A stretch of 64,000 nt of DNA from JAMXLO01 sp963812475. Lineage in GTDB: Bacteria > Pseudomonadota > Alphaproteobacteria > Acetobacterales > Acetobacteraceae. Of this stretch, positions 35,830 through 45,791 are shown one piece after another. The stretch lies in contig CAWEVI010000045.1 of assembly GCA_963812475.1 (NCBI GenBank), positions 1-64,000 on the forward strand, given 5' to 3'. Numbering within the stretch: the stretch's first letter is position 1; every line of letters starts with the position of its first letter. The notes beneath the pieces were generated by a model, which saw nothing but the letters and a program-made list of their open reading frames with translations, searched no databases and was not told the DNA's origin. Made by a program: the position numbers and the translations under genes.

Positions 35830-37458
35830 CTACGCCGCCGCGGCGATCGCCTTGCCCGCGGACAGCCGCCAGATGCGATCCAGCCGCTCCACGCCGGTCA
35901 GCCGATGCGTGATCAGGATGACGCTGCGGCCCTCCGCAACCTGGTTCAGTGTGGCCAGGAAGGCGCGTTCGGTTTCCCCATCCAGCCCGGCACAGGGCTC
36001 ATCCAGAATCAAAATCGGCGCCGGCGACAGCAGCGCGCGCGCGAGTGCCAGCCGCCGACCCTGACCACCGGAGAAGCGTGCACCGCCCTCGCCAACCCAG
36101 GTATCGAGACCATCGGGCAGCGCGCGGACCATCTCGCCGATCCTGGCGGCATCGAGCGCGGCCCAGAGCGCCGCATCGTCCGCCTCCGGCCGGGCCAGCC
36201 GGAGGTTGGCGCGGATCGTGTCGTCGAACAGGTGGGTCGCCTGCGCGAGCCAGCCGATCCGCGAACGCACATCCGCGGCGGCAAGGGAGGAAATATCGAC
36301 GCCGCCCAGCAGGATTCGGCCTTCCTGCGGCGCGGCTACCTTCAGCGTCAACGCCGCGAGCGTCGACTTGCCGGCGCCTGACGGCCCCAGCAGCGCGACG
36401 CGGGCGCCTTGCGGGATGTCGAGCGTGAGCCCGTCGAAAACCGGCGGCCGGTCGGACTGCCAGCTAAAATGCACGCCTTCGAAGCGGAGCGCGAAACCGG
36501 CAGGGGCCGTGCCAGCCTGTAGCGGATCCGGCACGGGCGCGGGCGCTTCGGCGGCCTCCAGCACGCGATGCGCGGCAGCGGCGGCGTGGCCGGCGAGAAC
36601 CCCGGCACGCGGCAGCCCGGCTACCGCCTCGAACGCTGCCACCACAAGAAACGCCCCAGCCACCGCGGCGACCGGGTCGATACCAGCCGCGATCAGGATG
36701 GTGAGGATCGCCATCTGGCCGCACAGGAAGGCCCCGGCGTTGGCCAGCGCGGTGCGACCCGCAAGCTCATGCTGGGTGGACAGCATGGCCGCCTCGCGCG
36801 CCTGCACCGACGCCAGCATGCGACCTTCGGCACCGAACGCGCGCACCTCGCGAAGCCCGGTCAGCGCATCCAGCGCGGCGATCCGGAGCGCGGCGGTGGT
36901 GTCGGCCAGCACCAGGCCCGCACGCCCCGCCATGCGCGCGCCCAGCCACGGCAGGGCAAATGCTGCGATGGCAAACAGGACGCCGATCGCCCCGGCCAGC
37001 AGTGGGCTGCGCATGCCGATGACGACAACAAGGACGGGCAACAGAAGAACGGCCCCGGCGGCGGGAACCAGGATTCGGAGGTAAAGCCCGTCAAGAGCCT
37101 CGATGTCCCCGACCAGGCGCGCCAGAACGTCGCCCGACTGGCGGAACCCGAGGCCTCCGGCGGAGCTGCGTGCGAGGTTGCAGAAAAACCAGACGCGCAG
37201 GTCGGCCAACGCCCGGAACGTGGCGGCGTGCGTCACCAGCCGTTCCGCATAGCGCAGGACGACCCGCGCGACGCCGAGTCCGCGCAATGCCAACGGTGCC
37301 GCCAACACGCCGACGGCGAGTGCCGAAGCCACCATTGCCCCACCGAGCGCCATCATCGCCACACCGGCGGCGAGCGCGCCAAGCGACACGACGACGCCGG
37401 CCGCAAGCCACGCCACGCGCCCGCGCCACAAGCCGAGGATGCGAACCACGCCGCTCAC
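35830..37458 (-). CDS. cydC: thiol reductant ABC exporter subunit CydC
   Basis: This 542-residue half-transporter has six membrane helices (about 1-300) and an ATPase domain (Walker A GPSGAGKST, signature FSGGQGRRLALARAL, Walker B ILILDEPCAGLD). It pairs with CydD to move glutathione or cysteine to the periplasm for cytochrome bd assembly. The GTG start at 37458 overlaps the cydD stop (GTGA), so the two are co-translated. cydAB are not in the window. Confidence 0.9.
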   Translation of the reverse strand: MSGVVRILGLWRGRVAWLAAGVVVSLGALAAGVAMMALGGAMVASALAVGVLAAPLALRGLGVARVVLRYAERLVTHAATFRALADLRVWFFCNLARSSAGGLGFRQSGDVLARLVGDIEALDGLYLRILVPAAGAVLLLPVLVVVIGMRSPLLAGAIGVLFAIAAFALPWLGARMAGRAGLVLADTTAALRIAALDALTGLREVRAFGAEGRMLASVQAREAAMLSTQHELAGRTALANAGAFLCGQMAILTILIAAGIDPVAAVAGAFLVVAAFEAVAGLPRAGVLAGHAAAAAHRVLEAAEAPAPVPDPLQAGTAPAGFALRFEGVHFSWQSDRPPVFDGLTLDIPQGARVALLGPSGAGKSTLAALTLKVAAPQEGRILLGGVDISSLAAADVRSRIGWLAQATHLFDDTIRANLRLARPEADDAALWAALDAARIGEMVRALPDGLDTWVGEGGARFSGGQGRRLALARALLSPAPILILDEPCAGLDGETERAFLATLNQVAEGRSVILITHRLTGVERLDRIWRLSAGKAIAAAA

Positions 37459-39150
37459 GCGGCACCCAGCGCCGACATGGCCCGGCCGTCGCGGATGTCG
37501 AGCCGCCGGCCGGCAAATCCGTGCGCCGCCGAAGAATGACTGGCGAGGATCACGGTTCGCCCGAGGGCGAGGCGGCGCAGGCTGTCCAGCACCTCCGCCT
37601 CGGTCGCCGGATCGAGATGCGCTGTCGGTTCGTCGAGCAGCAACAGCGGCGCATCCTTCAGGAAGGCGCGGGCGATGGCCACGCGCTGCGCCTGACCGCC
37701 GGAGAGGCCGTAGCCGCCCTCGCCGACCCTGGTGTCCAGGCCATCCGACAAAGCGGCGGAGAATTCGCTTACCTTGGCACTCCGCGCCGCCGCATCCACC
37801 TCGGCTTCGGTGGCTTCCGGTCTGGCGAAGCGGATGTTGTCGCGAATCGTGCCCGAGAACAGCACCGGGCGCTGGCCGATCCAGGCGGTAAGCCGTGCCA
37901 GCGCCTGTGGAACCAGTTCGGCAATGTCAGCGCCATTGATCGTCACGCGACCTTGGTCCGGACCGATGAACCCGAGCAGGATCTCGATGACAGTTGACTT
38001 ACCGGCGCCCGACGGACCCGCAAGCACCAGAAGTCTCGCCGGCCGGCACCCGGAATGAAAGCCCGTTCAGCGCCGGGCCGCGCGTGTGGTCCCACGTGAG
38101 GTGGACGTCCTCGAATGCCACGGTCACCCCGCGCGCGGCCACGGTGCGCACGTCACGGAGCGGCTGCGGCGCCGGCAACGGCGGCAGCGCGACCAAGGCC
38201 TCGGCAGCGCCGGTGGCATGCAGTCGATCCTGATACGCCGCGGCAAACCCGCGCAGCGGGGCAAAAAACTCGGGGACCAGCAACAGGACGAACAAAGCCG
38301 TTTCGGGATGCGCCAGGCGGCCGGCCAGCAACGCCATACCGTAGCGCAGCGCCAGGACGACGAAGGCCAGTGCCGCCGCCAGATCGAGGGCCGCCGAGGA
38401 CAGAAAGGCGACGCGCAGGATGCGCATGGTGCGCCGCCGCAATTCGTTGGCTGCCGCGGCCAGCGAGCGCGCCTCGGCCTCGGTCTGGCCGTACAGCACG
38501 ATGGTTGCAATCCCGCGCACGCGGTCCAGGAAGCGCGCCTGCAATCGGGCGAGTGCCAGGAATTGACTGCGCGAAGCTGCCGCGGCGCCAATACCGGCAG
38601 CCGCCATCGCGACCGGGACCAGCAACCCACACAGGATCAGCACCAGTCCGGCCAGCCTGTCGGCCAGCAGAGTGGCAAGCGCCACAACGGCCGGGCCGGC
38701 AACAGCTAACGTCGAAGCCGGCAACCATCGGGCGAACAGCCCATCCAGTGCCTCGATCCGGTCAACCACGACCGAGGTAAGTTCACCCGAGTGTTGCGCG
38801 CGGAGCAGTGCCGGGCCGGCATGCAGCAGGCGGGACAGCGCATCGCTGCGCAGCCGACGCCGCGCAGCAGCGCCGGCGTCGAAGGCAGCACGGTCGGCGG
38901 CGACGGACAGTGCTGCCCTAAGCAGCGCCATCACCGCGAACGCCGCCAGCGCCGGCACCCGATCCACGGCGGCGCCCCCCAATGCGGCAACAAGCAACAG
39001 CGCGGCGCAATATGCCTGTCCGATCGCCAGCGCCGTGCCAGCCAACCCAAACAGTGTAACCGGCCGCGCCGTGCGCTTTCCTTGGCGCAGTTCGCGCCGC
39101 AGCCACGCCTTTGCCGCCGTCTTCCCGGAATCCTGCTCCGCCTTGGCCAT
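37455..39150 (-). pseudogene. cydD: thiol reductant ABC exporter subunit CydD, frameshifted
   Basis: Two frames together give a full CydD half-transporter of about 565 residues. The membrane part (start 39150, MAKAEQDSGKT) reads to LSFRVPAGET and then into a short wrong tail. The ATPase part resumes in another frame as VLAGPSGAGKST and ends at 37455 with signature LSGGQAQRVAIARAF and Walker B LLLLDEPTAHLD. Dropping one base near 38029-38033 (complement GAGACTTCTGG to GAGACTCTGG) restores GETLVLAGPSGAGKST. The lesion sits directly before the Walker A, so as written the protein lacks its ATPase. The partner cydC is intact, which makes a sequence error quite possible. Confidence 0.8.
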
Positions 39151-39356
39151 AACGGCCGGATTAGAGCAGCCAGCGACCGATGGACAGGGGTTTCCCGGTT
39201 ACCGATCGGCAATCAGTGCAGAATGCGGGCGTTGAGCGGCCCTACGGACCCGTGTTGCGCGTGTGTCCGATGCGTCGCCATATGGGACGCATGGATAAGC
39301 AGACCAAACCCCACAGCCGGCGGGAATTCCGTGATCGTTGGCCAGGAACTCAGCCA

Positions 39357-39509
39357 ATGCCCGTCAAGGGCGCCAACCGCCCTCGGCTTTGCGCGTTGCT
39401 TGCATTGCTGGCGATCGCGTGCGGTACAACAGCCTGTGTCGTCGTGGAGCCCGGGCCAGGTCCCGAGCATGACCGTTGGTGCTATTATCATCCGTACAGA
39501 TGTCGGTGA
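39357..39509 (+). CDS. small lipoprotein-like protein
   Basis: A 50-residue frame with a hydrophobic leader (LCALLALLAIACGTTAC) and a short tail containing PGPGPEHDRWCYYHPYRCR. The leader has Cys residues in lipobox-like context (LLAIAC or GTTAC). I chose the ATG at 39357 because it places the leader at the N-terminus. The frame is open further upstream but looks non-coding there. Very short, so unproven. Confidence 0.45.
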   Translation: MPVKGANRPRLCALLALLAIACGTTACVVVEPGPGPEHDRWCYYHPYRCR

Positions 39510-39575
39510 TGGCCTTCGCACCGTGCGCGCAAGCTGAACTTGCGCATGGCAGGACCGTCAAGCCCAGCCGGCATA

Positions 39576-39609
39576 AAAAACGACGCGCATCTAAAGGGGA
39601 AGATGCGCG
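39576..39609 (-). terminator. intrinsic terminator (minus strand)
   Basis: On the minus strand CGCGCATCT and AGATGCGCG form a perfect 9-bp stem with an 8-base loop, followed by TCG and six T. It lies downstream of the DUF4399 gene and would stop transcripts from that two-gene unit. Confidence 0.75.
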
Positions 39610-39756
39610 CCGTAAGTTTCGGTAACGTGCCGTTATACCACCGCACTGAAACGCCATGGTAATCATTTTTGCGTGAACGTAACGGATGCCGGTCGATCCG
39701 CCGTCGTATCGCGACCCACACGTGCGGCGGCTGACGCAAAGGTTCGCCGTAAACTG

Positions 39757-40179
39757 TCAGGTGACGATGATACGGATCTTCCGCGAAATCACGGGAGGGT
39801 CGAACGGGATGTGGCCTGCATCGCCCAGCACCAGCTGAAGGGTATGCGGGCCGGGCGGGAGATCCAGGCGCACTTCGGTCTGACCCCCGCCGAAATGCAT
39901 GTGCTTCTTGTCGGAGGGAATGGGTTCGTTCGGTTCAAGCGGTTCGTCCACGTCGATCAGCAGATGATGGTGTCCGGTGTTTGGCGTTGCGTCGCCGGCA
40001 TGCGTCACGCCCATGTTGCGCAGCCCGAAGCGGCACCAGAACGGTCCCTTGATCCGCTCGTTGTCGGTCGGCCAGATGATGTAGAGATACGCGTCCTTCG
40101 GTGCAGGCGTCGTACCCGCGAAAGCCCCTGCGGTTGAAAATTGCAGAAGCGATGACAGCACCAGGCGCCGTGTCAGCAT
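39757..40179 (-). CDS. DUF4399-domain protein, exported
   Basis: A 140-residue protein with a signal peptide (about 1-22, LVLSSLLQFSTAGAFA) and the DUF4399 domain. Motifs are YIIWPTDNERIKGPFWCRFGLRNMG, HHHLLIDVD and HMHFGGGQTEV. The domain is His-rich and is found in periplasmic proteins of unknown function. The ATG at 40179 is chosen; the frame continues upstream without a family match. It lies 16 nt after the cyclase/FGE fusion gene on the same strand and before a terminator, so they likely form a unit. Confidence 0.8.
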   Translation of the reverse strand: MLTRRLVLSSLLQFSTAGAFAGTTPAPKDAYLYIIWPTDNERIKGPFWCRFGLRNMGVTHAGDATPNTGHHHLLIDVDEPLEPNEPIPSDKKHMHFGGGQTEVRLDLPPGPHTLQLVLGDAGHIPFDPPVISRKIRIIVT

Positions 40180-40195
40180 CTTAGCTCCTTCTTGA

Positions 40196-41791
40196 TCATG
40201 GCGAGCGTGCCAGTCGGATCCCGTGGGTCGGATAACGCACGGACGCATCGTAATGGTCCCGGCTCGCCGAGCGAACATAGCTCGGGTCGTTGCGCCACGA
40301 TCCGCCACGCAGCACACGCTCCCGGCAGTCCGGGCCGAGCCAGGCGGAACCGTCGGCGGGCGCGCCGTGGTAGTCCTTGTGCCAGCAATCGTCGACCCAC
40401 TCGGCGAGGCCGCCGCCGATGTCATGCAGGCCGAACGGATTGGCGGGCAAGGCGCCGACCTTCGCGGGCTGCACTGCCTCGCTCGGCCCACCGCATCCCT
40501 TGCAGTCGGCCAGGCCCGGCTTCATCGCATTGCCCCACCAGTAGCGCGTGTTCGTACCCGCGCGCGCCGCGTACTCCCATTCGCCCTCGCTCGGCAGCCG
40601 GTAGTGCTGCTGCGTAGCCTGTGAGAGCCAGGCAACGAATTGCTGGGCATCGGCCCAGCTCACGTTGTTCACCGGCGCATCATCGTCACCGGTCGGGACG
40701 TAGCCACAGGCCTTCGCCCTTACGCATTCGCGCCACTGCCGGACCGTGACAAGATATTTGGCCATCAGGAAAGAGCCGACTGTCACGGCGTGGACCGGCT
40801 GTTCCGAAGGATCCTCATTGCTGCCCATCCGCAATGTACCACCGGCAATAGAGACCATTTCGGGCTCGGCAATCGCGTGCGGTGCGTCGGATTGCGCGGT
40901 CTCCAGCCGCGGCGAAACGGCGGCAGTCTGCGTTTGCTCGGTGTGGGCGGGAACCGGAACGGGTGGGACCGGTACGATATTGGCGGAGGCCGGGCCCGGC
41001 GGAGCGGCCGCAGTCGGCGGGTCAGGCCCCGAAATCGCTGGCGGCGGCGGCGCGTCGTGCTGGTCAGGTGCAACGACCGGAGTGGCGGCGTGATAGGGCG
41101 GCGCGGGCGCCTGCGCACCAGCAGCAACCAGCCGCCCGGACTGCACGGTCAGGTGTTCCCAGAGATACCATCCGCCGGCGCCAATGCCGACCGCGATGAT
41201 CGTGCCTGCGCCGAGCAGCCCGAGCCTTACCCTGCCACCGCGCGCGGCCTTGGCGAGCGCAGCCGGATCCGGCAGCACGCGGTAGATCGGAACCGGATCA
41301 AGGATGTTCTTGACCTTGCGGTCGCCAAGCGACTGATAGCCGCAGACCAGCTTGTATCGGATCTGCTCATAAACCCCGCCCGAGATGTAGATATTGCCTG
41401 GCTCGGCAAGCTGCTCGAGCCGGGCCGCGACGTTGACGCCCTCCCCGTAGATGTCGTCGGGCTCAACGATCACGTCACCGAGATTGACGCCGATCCGAAA
41501 GCGGATCCACTGCCCGTCGGGCAGCTCGAGATTTCGGCCGACCATGCTCTGCTGGATCACGATCGCACAGCGCACCGCTTCAACCGGGCTGTCGAACATG
41601 GCCAGAAAGCCGTCGCCGCAACTCCGCACCAGCCGCCCGCGGTGCTCGACGATCGTCGGGTCGATCAGCTCGCGGAGCAGTCGTTGCACCCGCGAGTGCG
41701 TCCCTCTTTCGTCAGCTCCCATCAAACGCGAATAGCCGGCAATATCACCCATCATGATGGCGGCAAGTCTTCGCGTGCTTTCCTCCGACAT
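40196..41791 (-). CDS. class III nucleotide cyclase – membrane – FGE-sulfatase-like fusion
   Basis: This 531-residue protein has three parts. Residues 5-170 are a class III cyclase domain: metal Asp16 in MMGDIAGYSRLM, a second Asp in SCGDGFLAMF, and transition-state Asn and Arg in EGVNVAARLEQ. The purine-specifying Lys normally before GDG is Arg here (VRSCGDG). A membrane helix follows (about 190-212), then a Pro/Ala-rich linker (about 225-310). The C-terminal part (about 320-530) is a SUMF1/FGE-type domain (GGTLRMGSNEDPSEQPVH, RLPSEGEWEYAARAGT, FGLHDIGGGLAEWVDDCW, VLRGGSWRND). The Cys pair of true formylglycine-generating enzymes is not visible. The cyclase side is likely cytoplasmic and the FGE side periplasmic. 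Confidence 0.88.
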   Translation of the reverse strand: MSEESTRRLAAIMMGDIAGYSRLMGADERGTHSRVQRLLRELIDPTIVEHRGRLVRSCGDGFLAMFDSPVEAVRCAIVIQQSMVGRNLELPDGQWIRFRIGVNLGDVIVEPDDIYGEGVNVAARLEQLAEPGNIYISGGVYEQIRYKLVCGYQSLGDRKVKNILDPVPIYRVLPDPAALAKAARGGRVRLGLLGAGTIIAVGIGAGGWYLWEHLTVQSGRLVAAGAQAPAPPYHAATPVVAPDQHDAPPPPAISGPDPPTAAAPPGPASANIVPVPPVPVPAHTEQTQTAAVSPRLETAQSDAPHAIAEPEMVSIAGGTLRMGSNEDPSEQPVHAVTVGSFLMAKYLVTVRQWRECVRAKACGYVPTGDDDAPVNNVSWADAQQFVAWLSQATQQHYRLPSEGEWEYAARAGTNTRYWWGNAMKPGLADCKGCGGPSEAVQPAKVGALPANPFGLHDIGGGLAEWVDDCWHKDYHGAPADGSAWLGPDCRERVLRGGSWRNDPSYVRSASRDHYDASVRYPTHGIRLARSP

Positions 41792-41924
41792 GGCGGGCCC
41801 CGGTACTCCTGGCCGAGGTTATACCGAAGTCCCTGGATGTGCGGCAACGCATCACCGGACCGAAAAGCCAGCCGACAGCACGAACCGGACGCATTGCTCA
41901 GCCCATTTCTGGAATCCGCACCCC

Positions 41925-42218
41925 ATGCACCTCCCCGCCATCGAACCCATGACCGCGGCCGCGGTCGTTGCGGCCACTGCCGCCACTGACGCCATCTATG
42001 TCCGGTTCACAGCCGCGGTCATCGCCCGCAGACGCGTCTCGGCGGCCAACTGGAGCAGCCTCTGGTATTTGCTCTCCTCGTATGCGGTCATCAGTTACAC
42101 GGACAACTGGGCCTACGTGGTATTTGCAGCGCTTGGATCCTGGATCGGAGCGTTCGTCTCGCTCACGTTTTTACATCCTCCGCCGGCGCGTGGACCGGCG
42201 GGCTCGGGGGTGGAGTAG
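41925..42218 (+). CDS. small integral membrane protein
   Basis: A 97-residue protein with two or three membrane segments, including MTAAAVVAATAATDAIYV and YAVISYTDNWAYVVFAALGS. It resembles small uncharacterised membrane proteins common in proteobacteria. The ATG at 41925 fits the family-like N-terminus. It is divergent from the cyclase gene and about 110 nt upstream of the MFS gene. Confidence 0.65.
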   Translation: MHLPAIEPMTAAAVVAATAATDAIYVRFTAAVIARRRVSAANWSSLWYLLSSYAVISYTDNWAYVVFAALGSWIGAFVSLTFLHPPPARGPAGSGVE

Positions 42219-42326
42219 GCCGCGCCTGACGCTGATGCTGTTGCGCATCAGGTCTGCCGACACAAGCTTGAACCCGGCGACCTCGGCTGCAATGGTCCAA
42301 CCTTCCCGACACGCGGAGGAAGCGAA

Positions 42327-43712
42327 GTGGACGCCAGCCCAAGCACGACGATTGCTGCCCGGATCGATCGCCTGCCCGCAACCCGCTATACGCGGCGGCT
42401 GGTGATCCTGCTGTCGATGGGGGCGTTCTTCGAGGTCTACGACAACGCGCTGACCGCATATATCGCTCCCGGACTTTTCAAGGCCGGCATCCTGACGCCG
42501 ACGACCGCTGGGTTCTTCGATATCAATGGTTATGCCAGTCTGGTCGCCTCGACCTTCATCGGCATGTTCATCGGCACGCTGGTGTTCAGCTGGCTGTCCG
42601 ATCTGTACGGCCGCCGCACCGTCTTCACCTTCGCCCTGCTGTGGTACTCGATCGCCACAATCATCATGGCCTGCCAGTCAACACCGCTGTGGCTGAATTT
42701 CTGGCGGTTGATCGCCGGGTTGGGCATCGGCGTGGAGTTCGTCACCATCGATACCTATCTGTCGGAGCTGGTGTCGAAGGAACGGCGCGGTGCGGCCTTC
42801 GCGTTCAGCCAGTTCATCCATTTCACGTCGTATCCGGTCGTCGCCTTCCTGGCATGGATGCTCGTACCGATCACGGTGGCCGGCCATGACGGATGGCGTG
42901 TCGTCGCAATCATCGGCGGCGTTGGCGCGGTGCTGGTGTGGTGGGTGCGCCTAGGGCTGCCGGAATCGCCGCGCTGGCTCGCGCAGCATGGCCGTGCGGA
43001 GGAGGCCGAACGCATTACCGCGATGATGGAGGCGCGTGTGCAGGCCGAGACCGGGCGACCCCTGCCGCCGCCTGACATGCTGTCAGGCGAGGTGGAGGAG
43101 AAACGCGGTTCGTTCCGCGAGATATGGCATCCGCCCTATCGAAGCCGAACGATCATGATGATCGTGTTCAATCTTGTGCAGACCATCGGCTATTACGGGT
43201 TCGCGAGCTGGGTGCCGACACTGCTGATCTCGCAAGGGATCACGGTCACGCGGTCGCTTGGCTATACGTTCGTGGTGGCGCTGGCCGCACCCATCGGGCC
43301 GCTGCTGGCGACCAGGATCGCCGATGGCGTCGACCGGAAATGGCTGGTGACGACATCGGCTCTGGGCATCGGCGTATTCGGCCTGTTGTTTTCACAGCAG
43401 ACCACGGGAGCGGGCATCATCGTGCTTGGTATCCTGATCCAGGTCAGCAACACCTGCCTGTCGTTCTCGTTCCACGCATATCAGGCGGAGATCTTCCCCA
43501 CGCGCATCCGGGCGCGGGCGGTGGGTTTCGTCTATTCGTGGAGCCGCTTCAGCGCGATTTTTGTGGGCTTCATGATCGCTTTCTTTCTGCGTCATTATGG
43601 CACGGTCGGCGTATTCGCGTTCATCGCCAGCGCGATGGCGGTCGCGATCGCGGTGATCGCGCTGATGGGCCCGCGCACGGCAAGACTGCGGCTGGAGGCG
43701 ATTTCACGATAG
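42327..43712 (+). CDS. MFS transporter, sugar/organic-acid porter type
   Basis: This 461-residue protein has twelve predicted helices, the motif SDLYGRRTVFTF between helices 2 and 3, a GIGVEFVTIDTYLSELVSKERRG segment and PESPRWLAQHGR before the central loop, as in the sugar porter/aromatic acid families. The start is GTG at 42327 with GGAGG at 42316-42320. It may supply a substrate for the catabolic genes downstream, which is inference from position. Confidence 0.9.
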   Translation: MDASPSTTIAARIDRLPATRYTRRLVILLSMGAFFEVYDNALTAYIAPGLFKAGILTPTTAGFFDINGYASLVASTFIGMFIGTLVFSWLSDLYGRRTVFTFALLWYSIATIIMACQSTPLWLNFWRLIAGLGIGVEFVTIDTYLSELVSKERRGAAFAFSQFIHFTSYPVVAFLAWMLVPITVAGHDGWRVVAIIGGVGAVLVWWVRLGLPESPRWLAQHGRAEEAERITAMMEARVQAETGRPLPPPDMLSGEVEEKRGSFREIWHPPYRSRTIMMIVFNLVQTIGYYGFASWVPTLLISQGITVTRSLGYTFVVALAAPIGPLLATRIADGVDRKWLVTTSALGIGVFGLLFSQQTTGAGIIVLGILIQVSNTCLSFSFHAYQAEIFPTRIRARAVGFVYSWSRFSAIFVGFMIAFFLRHYGTVGVFAFIASAMAVAIAVIALMGPRTARLRLEAISR

Positions 43713-43760
43713 GAACGCGAACCTGGCCTGGCGGCAGGCCGATATTGGCCTTCATCGATC

Positions 43761-44507
43761 TCAGTGCATCACGTCACCGCCGTTCGGCGACAGGCATGCG
43801 CCGACATAGAAGCCGCCGTTCGGCCCGGCCAGCAGCAGTGCAGTTGCGGCGATCTCCTCCGGGCGGCCGAATCGCCCCACCGGCAGGGCCGCCTTGAACG
43901 CCGCGCGGTCCGCCTCGGTCATCGACGCCGTCAGGTCGGTATCAATCGGCCCCGGGGCGATGGCGTTCACCCGGATCCCTTTCGGCGCCGCTTCCCAGCA
44001 AAGCGCCCGCGTGAACCCGATGATTGCCGCCTTCGCCGCCGAATAGGGCGCCGAGTTCACGGCACCCTTGAATCCACGCTGCGACGCAACATTGATGATG
44101 CAACCGCGCCCACGTGCAACCATCGCTGGAAACACCGACTGCGCCATGAAGAACATGCCCTTCATGTGCACATCCATGATGCGGTCGTAGTCCAACTCGG
44201 TGTAATCCTCGAACTTCTTACGAATGTTCATCCCGGCATTGTTGAACAGGATGTCGATCGGTCCGAGCGCGGCGGCGGCTTCCTGGGCGAATGCCCGGGT
44301 CGCGGCGATGTCCACGACATCGACCGAACGGTGCAGCGCACGGCGCCCAAGCGCGCGTATTTCGTTCGCCGTCTCCTCGGCCTTTGCACCATCGTCCAGA
44401 TGGCAGAACGCGATATCGGCCCCTTCGGCTGCGAATGCGAGCGCCGTTGCCCGTCCGATGCCACGCGACCCGCCGGTGACCAGCGCCACCTGATTTTGCA
44501 ATTTCAC
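43761..44507 (-). CDS. short-chain dehydrogenase/reductase
   Basis: A 248-residue classical SDR. It shows the cofactor-binding VTGGSRGIGRATALAF, FNNAGMN, the catalytic Ser in INVASQRG and the YSAAKAAI motif (Tyr and Lys), then IRVNAIAPGPIDTDL. The Ala-rich beta2 end without an acidic residue at the tip (GADIAFCHLDD has Asp) leaves NAD or NADP preference open. The GTG at 44507 has GGGAG upstream. It converges with the MFS gene. Confidence 0.92.
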   Translation of the reverse strand: MKLQNQVALVTGGSRGIGRATALAFAAEGADIAFCHLDDGAKAEETANEIRALGRRALHRSVDVVDIAATRAFAQEAAAALGPIDILFNNAGMNIRKKFEDYTELDYDRIMDVHMKGMFFMAQSVFPAMVARGRGCIINVASQRGFKGAVNSAPYSAAKAAIIGFTRALCWEAAPKGIRVNAIAPGPIDTDLTASMTEADRAAFKAALPVGRFGRPEEIAATALLLAGPNGGFYVGACLSPNGGDVMH

Positions 44508-44627
44508 TTCGCGGTCTCCCCCTGGTACGGTGCGATGTTGCACCGCGAAGGGTTGCCGACCAAGGTGCTGCCCGCGGGTGACCCCCGGACCAGGTTCAGG
44601 CCCGGCCTGGGGGCGGCCGAACGAGCG

Positions 44628-45683
44628 CTACCCGCAAGCCAGTGAGTAGATGTCCTTCACCCCCTGCGGCAGGTTCATCGACTGCCAGGTCGCGCCGCCA
44701 TCCAGCGTGCCGAACACCTCGCCATCGTAACGCGCACCCAAATACACCTGTTTCGGATCGGTTTGATGCGGCGCCACCGACATGATCGTGCCGTGCACCT
44801 GCACCTTGTCGAAGCGCTGCCAGGTGTTTCCCTTGTCCTGGCTGCGATACACCGCACCGTCCTTGCTCGCCGCCGCGACACTCAAAGCCGAGTAAAGCGT
44901 GTTGGGATCCGTTGGCGACGCCTTGATGTCGCGTCCATAGGTCGTCGGCGAGAAGCGACCAACCTCCATGTCCTGCCAGCTTTCTCCACCATCGGCGGTG
45001 CGGAACAGGCCCATGCGCACTGCAACGATCACCGCATCCGGATCGCCAGCGCTGATGGCGATCGCGTGGCCATCCAGCATGCCTTCGTCCGAGGTGTCGC
45101 TGACGATCTTGCTTTTCAAATGCGGCTGCTGTGCCAGACGAACCAGGGCGTCGCTGCAATCCTTCCAGCTCTCCCCACCATCGGTGGTGCGCATCACGCC
45201 GCCGACCTCGAGTGCGGCGAAGATCGTGCCAGGCTTGCTGGGGTGCTGCGCCATGCGCATCACGCGGCAGGCGAACGGCATAACACACCGCGTCGGCATG
45301 TTGGGGTCGGGCAGCTTCCGCCATGTCTCCCCGCTGTCCTCGCTGCGATACACCGCGACCGGCGAGCCACCTGCGTACACCAGCTTTGGATTGCCGGCAT
45401 CGACCATGAACGACCAGATCTGCATGCCCTTGTCAGGGAAGTTGGCGCGCTTGAAGGTCTTGCCGCGATCAGTGCTACGATACACACCGTCATGCGTTCC
45501 GGCGAACACGATATTTGGATCGGTCGGGTGCACGTAAACCGTGTTGCTGTCGAACTCGCTGAGCACATGCTCCCACACGCCGGTCTCCGCCGGACGGCGA
45601 AATACCCCGACGGCTCCCTTGTCCTTGTCGCTTCGGCCGACAGTCCCGGCCACGCTGGCATAGACGTTTGCTTGGCTTGCCAT
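44628..45683 (-). CDS. BNR/YCF48-type beta-propeller protein
   Basis: This 351-residue protein is built from repeats with the Asp-box pattern (STDRGKTFKRANF, SEDSGETWRKLPD, TTDGGESWKDCS, TADGGESWQDM, SQDKGNTWQRF, TLDGGATWQSM), giving a six- or seven-bladed propeller. It has no clear signal peptide. Relatives are labelled glycosyl hydrolase or sialidase-like, but no sialidase catalytic set is visible, so it is better seen as a binding propeller. It lies divergent from the Ldh-type gene across about 100 bp. Confidence 0.85.
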   Translation of the reverse strand: MASQANVYASVAGTVGRSDKDKGAVGVFRRPAETGVWEHVLSEFDSNTVYVHPTDPNIVFAGTHDGVYRSTDRGKTFKRANFPDKGMQIWSFMVDAGNPKLVYAGGSPVAVYRSEDSGETWRKLPDPNMPTRCVMPFACRVMRMAQHPSKPGTIFAALEVGGVMRTTDGGESWKDCSDALVRLAQQPHLKSKIVSDTSDEGMLDGHAIAISAGDPDAVIVAVRMGLFRTADGGESWQDMEVGRFSPTTYGRDIKASPTDPNTLYSALSVAAASKDGAVYRSQDKGNTWQRFDKVQVHGTIMSVAPHQTDPKQVYLGARYDGEVFGTLDGGATWQSMNLPQGVKDIYSLACG

Positions 45684-45791
45684 GGTCCGCTCCTCCCATC
45701 ATCAATGGGTGTCAGGCTACGCCATTCCCGCCGGGGTTGACAGTGCCCGGCTTCGCCGCCTTGCTCACGACAACCGGGCAGGGAGGACACC

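Noticed and set aside
39180..39356. upstream extension of the small lipoprotein frame
   Set aside because: Residues before MPVKGANRPR have no signal-like or domain-like features and would bury the hydrophobic leader.
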